A stretch of 7,318 bases of DNA from Flavobacteriaceae bacterium (GTDB taxonomy: Bacteria > Bacteroidota > Bacteroidia > Flavobacteriales > Flavobacteriaceae): assembly GCA_018608735.1 (NCBI GenBank), contig JABAYZ010000158.1:8279-15596 (forward strand), read 5' to 3'. The notes beneath the pieces are model-generated. The model saw only the letters and a list, made by a program, of their open reading frames with translations. It had not been told where the DNA came from and made no database searches. The translations under genes and the position numbers were made by a program. Shown here piece after piece: positions 1 through 5,631 of this stretch (positions within the stretch are counted from its first letter, which is position 1; each line of letters begins with the position of its first letter).

Positions 1-873
1 CAACAAACGTTGTTCGATGTCCTGCATGTCCACAGGTGCCTTGTCACTAGTTAAAATAACTTGCTTCCCGTTTTGATGTAAATGGTTAAAAATATGAAAG
101 AATACATCTTGAGTTCCTGATTTCCCAGAAAGAAATTGAACATCATCAATGATCAAAACATCTATAATTTGATAGAAGTGAATAAAATCATTTCGGTTAT
201 TCTTTTTGACGGATTCTATATATTGTTGGGTAAATTTTTCTGCAGAGATGTATAAAACCGTCTTCTCAGGGTATTTGTCTTTAATGTCAACGCCTATAGC
301 GTGTGCTAAATGCGTTTTACCTAAACCAACACCACCAAAGATTAATAGTGGATTAAATGAGGTTCCTCCTGGCTTGTTAGCCACAGCAATACTCGCATTT
401 CTTGCCAATCGATTTGAGTCGCCTTCTAAAAAGTTCTCAAAGGTATAAATTGGGTTAAGTTGTGATTCAATTTTTACATTTCTAATTCCAGGAATTACAA
501 ACGGATTTTTTAATTCGGGATTTATATTTTTTAAGGGAATATCTACACGTTGTGAAAACACAGCCGAACGATTTGAACTTGGAATTTTTTCAGTAAAAGG
601 CTGTTTGTTGCCATACGTATTTTCCATTTTGATGATGTACACCAATTTGGCATTGATTCCGAGTTCTTTTGTAAGTGCTACTTTTAAAATCTTAACGTAG
701 TGCTCTTCTAACCATTCATAAAAGAATTTACTGGGCACTTGTATGCTCAATGCATGATCATCAAGTTTAACAGCTACAATAGGTTCAAACCATGTTTTAT
801 AGGCTTGCGGTTGAATGTTGTCTTTTATAAAGTTTAGACAGTTTTCCCAGACCGATTGCGCAGTATTATTCAT
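1..873 (-). CDS. dnaA: Chromosomal replication initiator protein DnaA, N-terminal 291 codons (3' end outside window)
   Basis: DnaA is the AAA+ ATPase that binds DnaA boxes at oriC, melts the origin and loads the replicative helicase. The translation shows domain I at about residues 1-85 (SVWENCLNFIKDNIQPQAY near the start). A variable linker follows, and the AAA+ domain starts near residue 140 (NPIYTFENFLEGDSNRLA). Walker A is GGVGLGKT at 180-187 (Lys186), Walker B is VLIIDDVQF around Asp243/Asp244, and the sensor-I region is ILTSDKAP at 273-280. The frame is open to base 1 and ends in DIEQRLL. The arginine-finger SRF segment, sensor II and the helix-turn-helix DNA-binding domain are therefore off the window; about 60% of a usual 450-480 aa DnaA is present. 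The start at 873 is chosen because it gives the normal domain I N-terminus. There is no Shine-Dalgarno motif, as usual for Bacteroidota. The gene is divergent from the thioesterase gene. Identification is certain. Confidence 0.97.
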   Translation of the reverse strand, partial: MNNTAQSVWENCLNFIKDNIQPQAYKTWFEPIVAVKLDDHALSIQVPSKFFYEWLEEHYVKILKVALTKELGINAKLVYIIKMENTYGNKQPFTEKIPSSNRSAVFSQRVDIPLKNINPELKNPFVIPGIRNVKIESQLNPIYTFENFLEGDSNRLARNASIAVANKPGGTSFNPLLIFGGVGLGKTHLAHAIGVDIKDKYPEKTVLYISAEKFTQQYIESVKKNNRNDFIHFYQIIDVLIIDDVQFLSGKSGTQDVFFHIFNHLHQNGKQVILTSDKAPVDMQDIEQRLL

Positions 874-876
874 TTT

Positions 877-941
877 TGTGGTTAGTTTTTGTATAGTTAG
901 TAATCAAAAAAACAACATTTTTGGGAATATGTTGTGGTTTA
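877..941 (-). promoter_or_regulatory. dnaA leader with two DnaA-box-like 9-mers
   Basis: Two similar 9-mers, tgtggttag at 877-885 and tgtggttta at 933-941 (plus-strand reading), each match the DnaA-box complement TGTGGATAA at 7 of 9 positions. They lie in the untranslated leader just upstream of the dnaA start. DnaA autorepression through boxes in its own promoter region is established in several bacteria, so such sites are plausible here. Two 7/9 matches in AT-rich DNA can arise by chance, so this is a tentative call. Confidence 0.25.
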
Positions 942-950
942 TTGATGTTA

Positions 951-958
951 CAAATATG
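951..958 (-). promoter_or_regulatory. Possible dnaA promoter -7 element
   Basis: On the minus strand this reads CATATTTG, 7 of 8 matches to the Bacteroidota sigma-A -7 consensus TAnnTTTG. It would place the dnaA transcription start about 70 bases before the ATG. A TTG that could serve as the -33 element lies about 25 bases further upstream, slightly longer than the usual spacing of about 19-21. The site is in the only region that can hold the dnaA promoter, but the match is imperfect. Confidence 0.35.
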
Positions 959-1054
959 TGAACAAAATTCTAGAAAAAAAAATCAATTCTGGTTGAATAT
1001 TTAATTTATTTTTTGCATACTTATTTCACGTTATAAATATACACATTTTAATAT

Positions 1055-1453
1055 ATGAACACACATCAGACAAAGATTAAAGTTAGGTATGCAGAAACCG
1101 ATCAAATGGCTGTTGTTTACCACGGTAACTATGCTCAGTATCTGGAAATTGGACGATTGGAATGGCTTTCTGCTCTAGGGATTTCTTATAAGGATATGGA
1201 GGCAAATGGTGTGATGCTTCCTGTAGTTTCCTTGAGCTTAAACTACAAAAAACCAGCACGTTACGGTGATGTTTTAAGCGTTTCTACTACACTTTCTAAA
1301 TCTCCAACAGCTGCTATCGAATTTAATTATGAAATTCACAATTCTAGCGGCGAATTACTCACTACCGCACACACGAAATTGGTGTTTATTAACATGAAAT
1401 CGAATTTTCCGATGCGTTGTCCACAATATATTTTAGATAAACTGCAAATTTAA
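1055..1453 (+). CDS. Hot-dog fold acyl-CoA thioesterase (4HBT/YbgC-FadM-like)
   Basis: This 132-aa protein is a single hot-dog domain of the 4-hydroxybenzoyl-CoA thioesterase superfamily, which hydrolyses acyl-CoA or acyl-ACP thioesters in the cytoplasm, usually as a tetramer. The N-terminal signature RYAETDQMAVVYHGNY at residues 11-26 carries the presumed catalytic Asp16 and His23. It is followed by YLEIGRLEWL and a central LNYKKPARYGD strand segment typical of the family. Length is normal (130-140 aa). The ATG at 1055 puts the signature ten residues from the N-terminus, as usual. The substrate cannot be read from sequence: YbgC-like short-chain or phospholipid-linked roles and FadM-like long-chain roles are both possible. 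The gene is transcribed alone, divergent from dnaA. Its TAA stop overlaps the stop of the convergent yigZ-like gene. Confidence 0.9.
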   Translation: MNTHQTKIKVRYAETDQMAVVYHGNYAQYLEIGRLEWLSALGISYKDMEANGVMLPVVSLSLNYKKPARYGDVLSVSTTLSKSPTAAIEFNYEIHNSSGELLTTAHTKLVFINMKSNFPMRCPQYILDKLQI

Positions 1454-2055
1454 TCGTTTAAAATTTCAACTTTAATTTTATGAAAGGCTTCAAAAGTAGT
1501 TTGAAGACTTTTTATGACGCTTTTTTTGACCAAAATAACCACTTCACATTCCATTTCGAGCCGTTGAGATTTTAAAATGAGTTGGTGCTTTTTAATAATT
1601 CGCATCACTTGACTCAAATCTTTGTATGCAAACCGCAGTTTGAAAGTTGTTAAAATGTCCAAGGTTTTTATGGTACTGGCTTCCAAACTTAATTTGGCTG
1701 TGGTTTTGTAGGCACTTATTAATCCTCCAACCCCAAGTTTTGTCCCTCCAAAATAGCGCACGACCACAACAAGCACATTTGTAAGTTCAAATGCCTGGAG
1801 TTGGCCATAAATGGGCAAGCCTGCACTATTTGATGGTTCCCCATCGTCAGAAGCTCTGTAATAAGGGGTTTCGATGCCGTGTTGAAACGCAAAACAAAAA
1901 TGACCCGCATTGGAATGCTTTTGTTTAAGGTTATCTATAATAGGTTTAAACTCTTCTTTTGTTTTTATAGGGAACGCATACCCAAAAAACTTACTCCCTT
2001 TGTCTTTGTAAAGGACTTCTTCGGATGGGCTTACTATCGTTTTGTAGGTCAACAT
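1450..2055 (-). CDS. IMPACT/YigZ family protein (UPF0029)
   Basis: This 201-aa protein is a bacterial YigZ-type member of the IMPACT family. The N-terminal UPF0029/Impact domain (about residues 15-125) shows the family signature SDDGEPSNSAGLPI at 69-82 and VVVVRYFGGTKLGVGGL at 96-112. The remainder (about 135-201) fits the small ferredoxin-like C-terminal domain common in bacterial members. The eukaryotic homologue IMPACT/Yih1 regulates the kinase Gcn2. The bacterial role is not established, and nucleic-acid or ribosome association has only been proposed from structure. It is the last gene of the four-gene minus-strand operon. Its ATG shares one base with the stop of the upstream HAD gene (TAATG), suggesting termination-reinitiation coupling. 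The final 4 bases overlap the convergent thioesterase gene. Family assignment is firm; function is unknown. Confidence 0.93.
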   Translation of the reverse strand: MLTYKTIVSPSEEVLYKDKGSKFFGYAFPIKTKEEFKPIIDNLKQKHSNAGHFCFAFQHGIETPYYRASDDGEPSNSAGLPIYGQLQAFELTNVLVVVVRYFGGTKLGVGGLISAYKTTAKLSLEASTIKTLDILTTFKLRFAYKDLSQVMRIIKKHQLILKSQRLEMECEVVILVKKSVIKSLQTTFEAFHKIKVEILND

Positions 2056-2678
2056 TACCCTTGAGATTTGTTGAATAATGGGTTGTCAAACAAATTCACA
2101 ATATCTTCTGTTACGGGATCATTATTCCAAGTGTGGATCCCAAGTTCGGCGGCTGCCTTCGTATTTTCTTTGGTATCATCTACGAAGAAACAATTGCCCG
2201 CAACGCATTGATTTTCTTCTAAAACAAAGTTATAAATCGAGGCGTCAGGCTTTCGAAAATGTATTTCATGTGATAAATAAAATTGATCAAAACACCGCTT
2301 GAAACGTTCATATCGATAGGATGACATGTTTTGTATGACTTGTTCAATATGCAAAGCATTAGTATTGCTTAGTAATATAAGTTTATACGTTTTACTTGTA
2401 GAGAGTTTTTCTATAAACTCTAAACGGTATTCTGGAAAATCTAAGATTATAGCATTCCATGCGTTTTTGAATTCTGCTGCAGAAATTGACGGGAATTTAG
2501 TTGTAAAAGTTCTCACAAAATGATCGGTACTTATCAAACCTTTTTCATAGTCCATAGCAATTTGATGCATGTCTTCGGAAATTGAAGTTACCCCAAGCTT
2601 AAACAATTCGCGTTCAATGGCGGGTTTATCTAAATTTATAAAGACATCCCCAAAGTCAAATATAATGGTGTTAATCAT
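2055..2678 (-). CDS. HAD superfamily hydrolase (subfamily IA, YihX-like phosphatase)
   Basis: This 207-aa haloacid dehalogenase-type protein shows all four HAD motifs. Motif I is FDFGDVFINLD with the nucleophile Asp8. Motif II is LILLSNTNA with Ser104. Motif III Lys143 lies in FRKPDASIY, and motif IV is FFVDDTKEN with Asp167/Asp168. An alpha-helical cap lies between motifs I and II (about residues 15-90). In motif I the usual second Asp (D+2) is Gly10, as in the YihX group (FDLGNV), whose E. coli member is an active sugar-phosphate phosphatase. The protein is therefore probably an active cytoplasmic phosphatase. Its ATG lies inside the last codons of ribD (8-base overlap), and its stop overlaps the start of the IMPACT gene. 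The tight linkage to ribD suggests, as inference only, that it dephosphorylates the ribitylaminouracil phosphate made by RibD. General sugar-phosphate housekeeping is the alternative. Confidence 0.92.
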   Translation of the reverse strand: MINTIIFDFGDVFINLDKPAIERELFKLGVTSISEDMHQIAMDYEKGLISTDHFVRTFTTKFPSISAAEFKNAWNAIILDFPEYRLEFIEKLSTSKTYKLILLSNTNALHIEQVIQNMSSYRYERFKRCFDQFYLSHEIHFRKPDASIYNFVLEENQCVAGNCFFVDDTKENTKAAAELGIHTWNNDPVTEDIVNLFDNPLFNKSQG

Positions 2679-3672
2679 TTGTAAAGATATTTAAAGTGTC
2701 AGAGCCTACAGGTGTTTTAGAACTTTGTATCCCTTTTAAATTAGGTTTTGAAATCCCGTCATAAAGGTTGAGTTGACTCGAAAATACGCGTGCTTCATCC
2801 CAGAGGTTTTCATCTATAAATGTTTGTAATGTTTTTTGTCCGCCCTCAATTAGTATAGAAGTAATATGATGGTCATATAGAGCCTTACAAATTTGAGAGG
2901 CGAGTGGCTGTTCTAAATCGATGTGCTCAGAGGTCAATCGGATGGTCTTGGCATCAGAATTAAATACCTGATAAGATTCTGACAATGACTCTCGGAGATC
3001 AATGACCACTCGAATAGGGTTGGCGCCTTTAACTTCTCGAGTTGTTAAGCTTGGATTGTCTTGAATAACGGTGTTTGCTCCCACAAGTATAGCCTGTTCT
3101 TCTGCACGCCATTGATGGACAAGTTGTCTTGAATAGGCATTACTTATCCAAACGGGTTTGATTTCAGATTTTGATCGTGGCGCAATGAAGCCATCATTGG
3201 TTTCGGCCCATTTTAATATAATATAAGGACGCTTCTTATTGTGATACGTAAAAAAACGTTTGTGATGTGCATTACATTCCGCTTCCAAAACGCCTACAAT
3301 GACGTCGCATCCAGCAGCCTTTAATTTTGAAATCCCTTTTCCATAGACTTTATCATGTTCGTCAAGACATCCAATAACTACTCTTGGTATTTTATGCGCA
3401 ATAATTAAATCGCTACAAGGTGGGGTTTTTCCATAATGCGCACAAGGTTCTAAAGTTACATAAAGAGTAGCATTATTAAGGAGGCTGGAATCTTTTATGG
3501 AGTTTATGGCGTTGACTTCGGCATGTGCCCCACCGTATGGACTTGTGTACCCCTCTGCAATAATATGATCTTCAACGACAATCACACAACCCACCATAGG
3601 GTTAGGCGCTGTAGATCCCAAGCCTTTTTTGGCGATCTCAATACATCGTGCTATGTAATGTTCGTGGGTGAT
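2671..3672 (-). CDS. ribD: Bifunctional riboflavin biosynthesis deaminase/reductase RibD, apparently with a non-AUG start
   Basis: RibD deaminates the diaminopyrimidinone phosphate made by GTP cyclohydrolase II, then reduces the ribosyl chain using NADPH. Numbered from the ATC at 3672, the 333-aa protein has a deaminase domain at about 1-145. This includes APNPMVGCVI at 22-31, the zinc ligands His50, Cys77 and Cys86, and the catalytic Glu52 in HAE. The reductase domain follows from about 148, with LKWAETNDGFIA, GANT at 198-201 and EGG at 276-278. The first ATG-like start in frame is the TTG at 3621, which would remove the conserved first helix. The open frame continues upstream as THEHYIARCIEIAKKG and aligns without gaps with my recollection of the E. 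coli RibD N-terminus, His50 to His50. An in-frame stop at 3681-3679 leaves only ATC (3672) or ATA (3675) as start. The ATC overlaps the upstream stop as TAATC. Function is firm; the start is unusual. Confidence 0.93.
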   Translation of the reverse strand: MTHEHYIARCIEIAKKGLGSTAPNPMVGCVIVVEDHIIAEGYTSPYGGAHAEVNAINSIKDSSLLNNATLYVTLEPCAHYGKTPPCSDLIIAHKIPRVVIGCLDEHDKVYGKGISKLKAAGCDVIVGVLEAECNAHHKRFFTYHNKKRPYIILKWAETNDGFIAPRSKSEIKPVWISNAYSRQLVHQWRAEEQAILVGANTVIQDNPSLTTREVKGANPIRVVIDLRESLSESYQVFNSDAKTIRLTSEHIDLEQPLASQICKALYDHHITSILIEGGQKTLQTFIDENLWDEARVFSSQLNLYDGISKPNLKGIQSSKTPVGSDTLNIFTND

Positions 3673-4133
3673 TATAGTTTAATATTTACGGTTTCCGTTT
3701 TATCGATAGGGTACTTGTAAGTAAACCCTAAAGCCTTAAATTGGATGATCCCTTTATAAGTAACCTTTAAATTACGATTTAAAACACTGTTAAGCAATCC
3801 ACTTAAAAATCCATTCGGATCTTTTCCTAAAAGTTCATTGGTTTTAATCTGGATTTGTAAAGGGATCGTAAAATTATCTTTTGCAGGGACTTTAAATTCT
3901 TCGGCACTAATAAATCCAAAAGCCACATCATTTACAAATACACTTACGCCATCGGTATTCAGTCGTCCACTCACCACATTTGGGTTATTAAACAGAGCAT
4001 CTGCACTAAGGGTAATATGTCTTGAGTTCGCTTCAATCAATTTGATGTTATCAACTTTAATAAACTCTGGTTTTTGTTTAACGGTGCAACTTGTCGTCAA
4101 AACTATTATAAAGAGGATCGTAAATTTTTTCAT
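3672..4133 (-). CDS. LEA2-type periplasmic lipoprotein
   Basis: This 153-aa protein is predicted to be exported and lipidated. Residues 1-15 form a short signal peptide (MKK, then a hydrophobic FTILFIIVL core), followed by TTS and Cys16 as the lipidation site. The -3 residue is Thr rather than the classic Leu, which is tolerated in Bacteroidota. No acidic export motif follows the Cys, so periplasmic-facing anchoring is likelier than surface exposure. The rest is one beta-rich domain resembling the LEA type 2 family, with the NNPN motif at 49-52, repeated amphipathic strands and a C-terminal IDKTETVNIKL strand. Bacterial LEA2 lipoproteins are linked to desiccation and stress, but no activity is known. 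The start at 4133 is chosen over an in-frame ATG at 4202 because it begins the signal peptide and leaves room for the promoter. It is the first gene of the minus-strand operon. Its TAA stop overlaps the presumed ATC start of ribD. Confidence 0.85.
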   Translation of the reverse strand: MKKFTILFIIVLTTSCTVKQKPEFIKVDNIKLIEANSRHITLSADALFNNPNVVSGRLNTDGVSVFVNDVAFGFISAEEFKVPAKDNFTIPLQIQIKTNELLGKDPNGFLSGLLNSVLNRNLKVTYKGIIQFKALGFTYKYPIDKTETVNIKL

Positions 4134-4167
4134 TATTTTTTTGGGTATTATATGTATCTTCGAATCA

Positions 4168-4175
4168 CAAAAATA
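4168..4175 (-). promoter_or_regulatory. Promoter -7 element for the lipoprotein-ribD-HAD-IMPACT operon
   Basis: On the minus strand this reads TATTTTTG, a perfect match to the Bacteroidota -7 consensus TAnnTTTG. It would start transcription near 4160, giving a leader of roughly 25-30 bases before the lipoprotein ATG at 4133. No clear TTTG -33 element is seen at the expected distance. The 67-bp region 4134-4200 must also carry the promoter for the divergent GNAT gene. On the plus strand, TATCTTCG at 4155-4162 is a 7/8 match that could serve it. No FMN riboswitch fits in this space. Confidence 0.5.
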
Positions 4176-4200
4176 AGATTTATTAATTGGTATCCATAAC

Positions 4201-4677
4201 ATGCGTATTAGAGAAATTAAAATCGAGGATAATTTTCAGTTAGAAACCATCATAAAAACGATATTTATAGACCTTGAATTGCCTCTAACAGGGACGGTTT
4301 ACGACGACATAGACACCACTCGAATGTTTGAATCGTATCAAGAAGATAAGGCGGTGTATTTTGTAGTGGAAGTCAATGGGGTTGTAAAAGGCGGTGCTGG
4401 AATTAAAGCGTTAAAAAACCAAGAGGGCGCTGTATGTGAGCTTCAAAAAATGTACCTGTCTTCCGATACTAGAAGAAAAGGCTATGGTAAACTACTTATA
4501 GAACGCTGTTTAGATGCAGCGAAGGCCATGGGGTATAAACAGTGTTATTTAGAAACACTTTCAGAACTCAAAGTTGCTCAAAACCTATACAAAAACTATG
4601 GGTTTGACTATTTGGAAAACGCTATGGGAAATACAGGTCATACTTCCTGTGGAGTAAAAATGCTAAAACCCTTGTAA
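4201..4677 (+). CDS. GNAT family N-acetyltransferase
   Basis: This 158-aa single-domain GNAT protein transfers an acetyl group from acetyl-CoA to an unidentified amine. The N-terminus MRIREIKIEDNFQLETII is the usual first strand and helix. Strand 4, CELQKMYLSSDTRRKGYGK (79-97), holds motif A, whose R-x-x-G-x-G pyrophosphate-binding loop is Arg91 to Gly96. The region YLETLSELKVAQNLYKNYGF (116-135) is the typical motif B, where Tyr130 is a candidate general acid. A conserved-looking tail GNTGHTSCGVKML (143-155) is shared with a subgroup of small bacterial GNATs. Length is normal. The substrate cannot be predicted. Its stop shares one base with the prmC start (TAATG), so the two are co-translated; a link to release factors or ribosomes is possible but unsupported beyond context. 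It is divergent from the lipoprotein gene, 67 bases apart. Confidence 0.92.
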   Translation: MRIREIKIEDNFQLETIIKTIFIDLELPLTGTVYDDIDTTRMFESYQEDKAVYFVVEVNGVVKGGAGIKALKNQEGAVCELQKMYLSSDTRRKGYGKLLIERCLDAAKAMGYKQCYLETLSELKVAQNLYKNYGFDYLENAMGNTGHTSCGVKMLKPL

Positions 4678-5525
4678 TGCAATTAAAATCACTTCATAAT
4701 TTTTTTCAAAATGGACTTATAGGCTATTATCCTAAAGAAGAAATTAACGCCTTTTTTTATCGTATTTGTGAACAGCACTTTGACTACAAACGTATAGATG
4801 TCCACCTCAAATCAGAGACTTTGATTTCTGCTGAAACGTTTGAGTATTTTGAAACCCTCATCAGTCGGTTGTTAACCTATGAACCCATTCAATATATACT
4901 TGGAACCACTTCCTTTTTTGGATTGGAATTTAAAGTTGATGACAATGTATTGATTCCACGTCCTGAAACTGAAGAATTGGTCGCATGGATTCTGAAACAA
5001 ACAGATTCTAGCCAAGCTCTTAAAATTTTAGATATTGGTACAGGTTCTGGATGTATTGCAATTAGTTTGGCAAAACATTTGCCCAATGCTATGGTCTATG
5101 CTTTGGACGTGAGCCCTGCAGCGTTGAAAATTGCCCAACACAATGCCCAGCATAATGCGGTCCAACTCAAGTGTATCGAAGCTGATATTTTAGAATGGAC
5201 AACTGCCGCACACGCATTTGATATCATCGTGTCCAATCCACCCTATGTTCGGGAACGTGAAAAAGAACGCATGGCGCCTAATGTATTGGAACATGAACCC
5301 CATTTGGCGTTGTTTGTTGAAAATGACAACCCCTTAATATTTTATAAAGCTATCGTTGGTTTGAGTAAAATAAACCTAAAAAAAGAGGGGTTCGTTTATT
5401 TTGAAATTAATGAATATTTAGGAGAAGACACCAAAGCACTTTTTTCTTCGACTGATTTTGACGACCTTCAATTAAAGACCGATATTTTTGGGAAACACAG
5501 AATGATTCGCGCTACAAAACGTTGA
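4677..5525 (+). CDS. prmC: Peptide chain release factor N5-glutamine methyltransferase PrmC (HemK)
   Basis: PrmC uses S-adenosylmethionine to methylate the glutamine of the GGQ motif in release factors RF1 and RF2, improving translation termination. The 282-aa product has the helical N-terminal substrate-recognition domain (about 1-85, with LLTYEPIQYILGTTSFFGLEF at its end). The PRPETEELV segment follows at 94-102, then the Rossmann-like methyltransferase domain. Motif I is ILDIGTGSGCIAIS at 117-130. The acidic ribose-binding Asp144 lies in YALDVSP, and the catalytic NPPY is at 187-190, which binds the target glutamine. Length is normal for the family. The ATG at 4677 overlaps the GNAT stop by one base. 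PrmC has a paralogue family (PrmB), but the full-length N-domain and lack of PrmB-specific context favour PrmC. RF1 itself is not in the window. Confidence 0.96.
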   Translation: MQLKSLHNFFQNGLIGYYPKEEINAFFYRICEQHFDYKRIDVHLKSETLISAETFEYFETLISRLLTYEPIQYILGTTSFFGLEFKVDDNVLIPRPETEELVAWILKQTDSSQALKILDIGTGSGCIAISLAKHLPNAMVYALDVSPAALKIAQHNAQHNAVQLKCIEADILEWTTAAHAFDIIVSNPPYVREREKERMAPNVLEHEPHLALFVENDNPLIFYKAIVGLSKINLKKEGFVYFEINEYLGEDTKALFSSTDFDDLQLKTDIFGKHRMIRATKR

Positions 5526-5631
5526 TATTTTGTTGACTAAATTGCTGATAAATTCTTCATTTTTAACTGTAGTATACCACTCCTTTTCATATCTTAGTAC
5601 TGTTAAATATTAAATTAGATTATTTTTTTTG
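5526..5631 (+). other. Intergenic region between prmC and ligA
   Basis: This 106-base AT-rich gap contains no open frame of note. It also has no strong GC-rich hairpin followed by a T tract, so no intrinsic terminator for the GNAT-prmC unit is evident. It presumably carries the ligA promoter. The best I can see is a TTTG at 5529-5532 followed 16 bases later by a weak TAAATTCT at 5549-5556, which is not convincing. The bases just before the ligA ATG are T-rich, with no Shine-Dalgarno motif. Confidence 0.5.

Noticed and set aside
206..448. 80-codon plus-strand open frame opposite dnaA
   Set aside because: It lies antisense to the conserved AAA+ domain of dnaA, and its translation resembles no family.
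2078..2523. Two plus-strand open frames opposite the HAD gene
   Set aside because: They are shadows of a gene whose four HAD motifs are intact on the minus strand, with no recognisable domain of their own.
2671..3621. ribD starting at the TTG at 3621
   Set aside because: It would remove the conserved first helix (HYIARCIEIAKKG), which is still encoded in frame upstream. Conservation of that segment argues that it is translated.
3672..3720. FMN riboswitch or independent promoter directly before ribD
   Set aside because: The upstream lipoprotein coding sequence runs right up to ribD, and I see no RFN-element-like conserved helices in or before it.
3838..4176. 112-codon plus-strand open frame opposite the lipoprotein gene
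   Set aside because: It is antisense to a gene with a clear signal peptide and LEA2 domain, has low-complexity composition, and runs through the operon promoter.
3672..4202. Longer lipoprotein reading frame starting at the ATG at 4202
   Set aside because: The extra 23 residues precede a clear signal peptide beginning MKK at 4133, would abolish the lipoprotein signal, and would put the perfect -7 element (4168-4175) inside the coding sequence.
5526..5631. Small RNA or terminator between prmC and ligA
   Set aside because: No stable GC-rich stem followed by a T run could be found, and the T tract at 5621-5630 has no hairpin before it.
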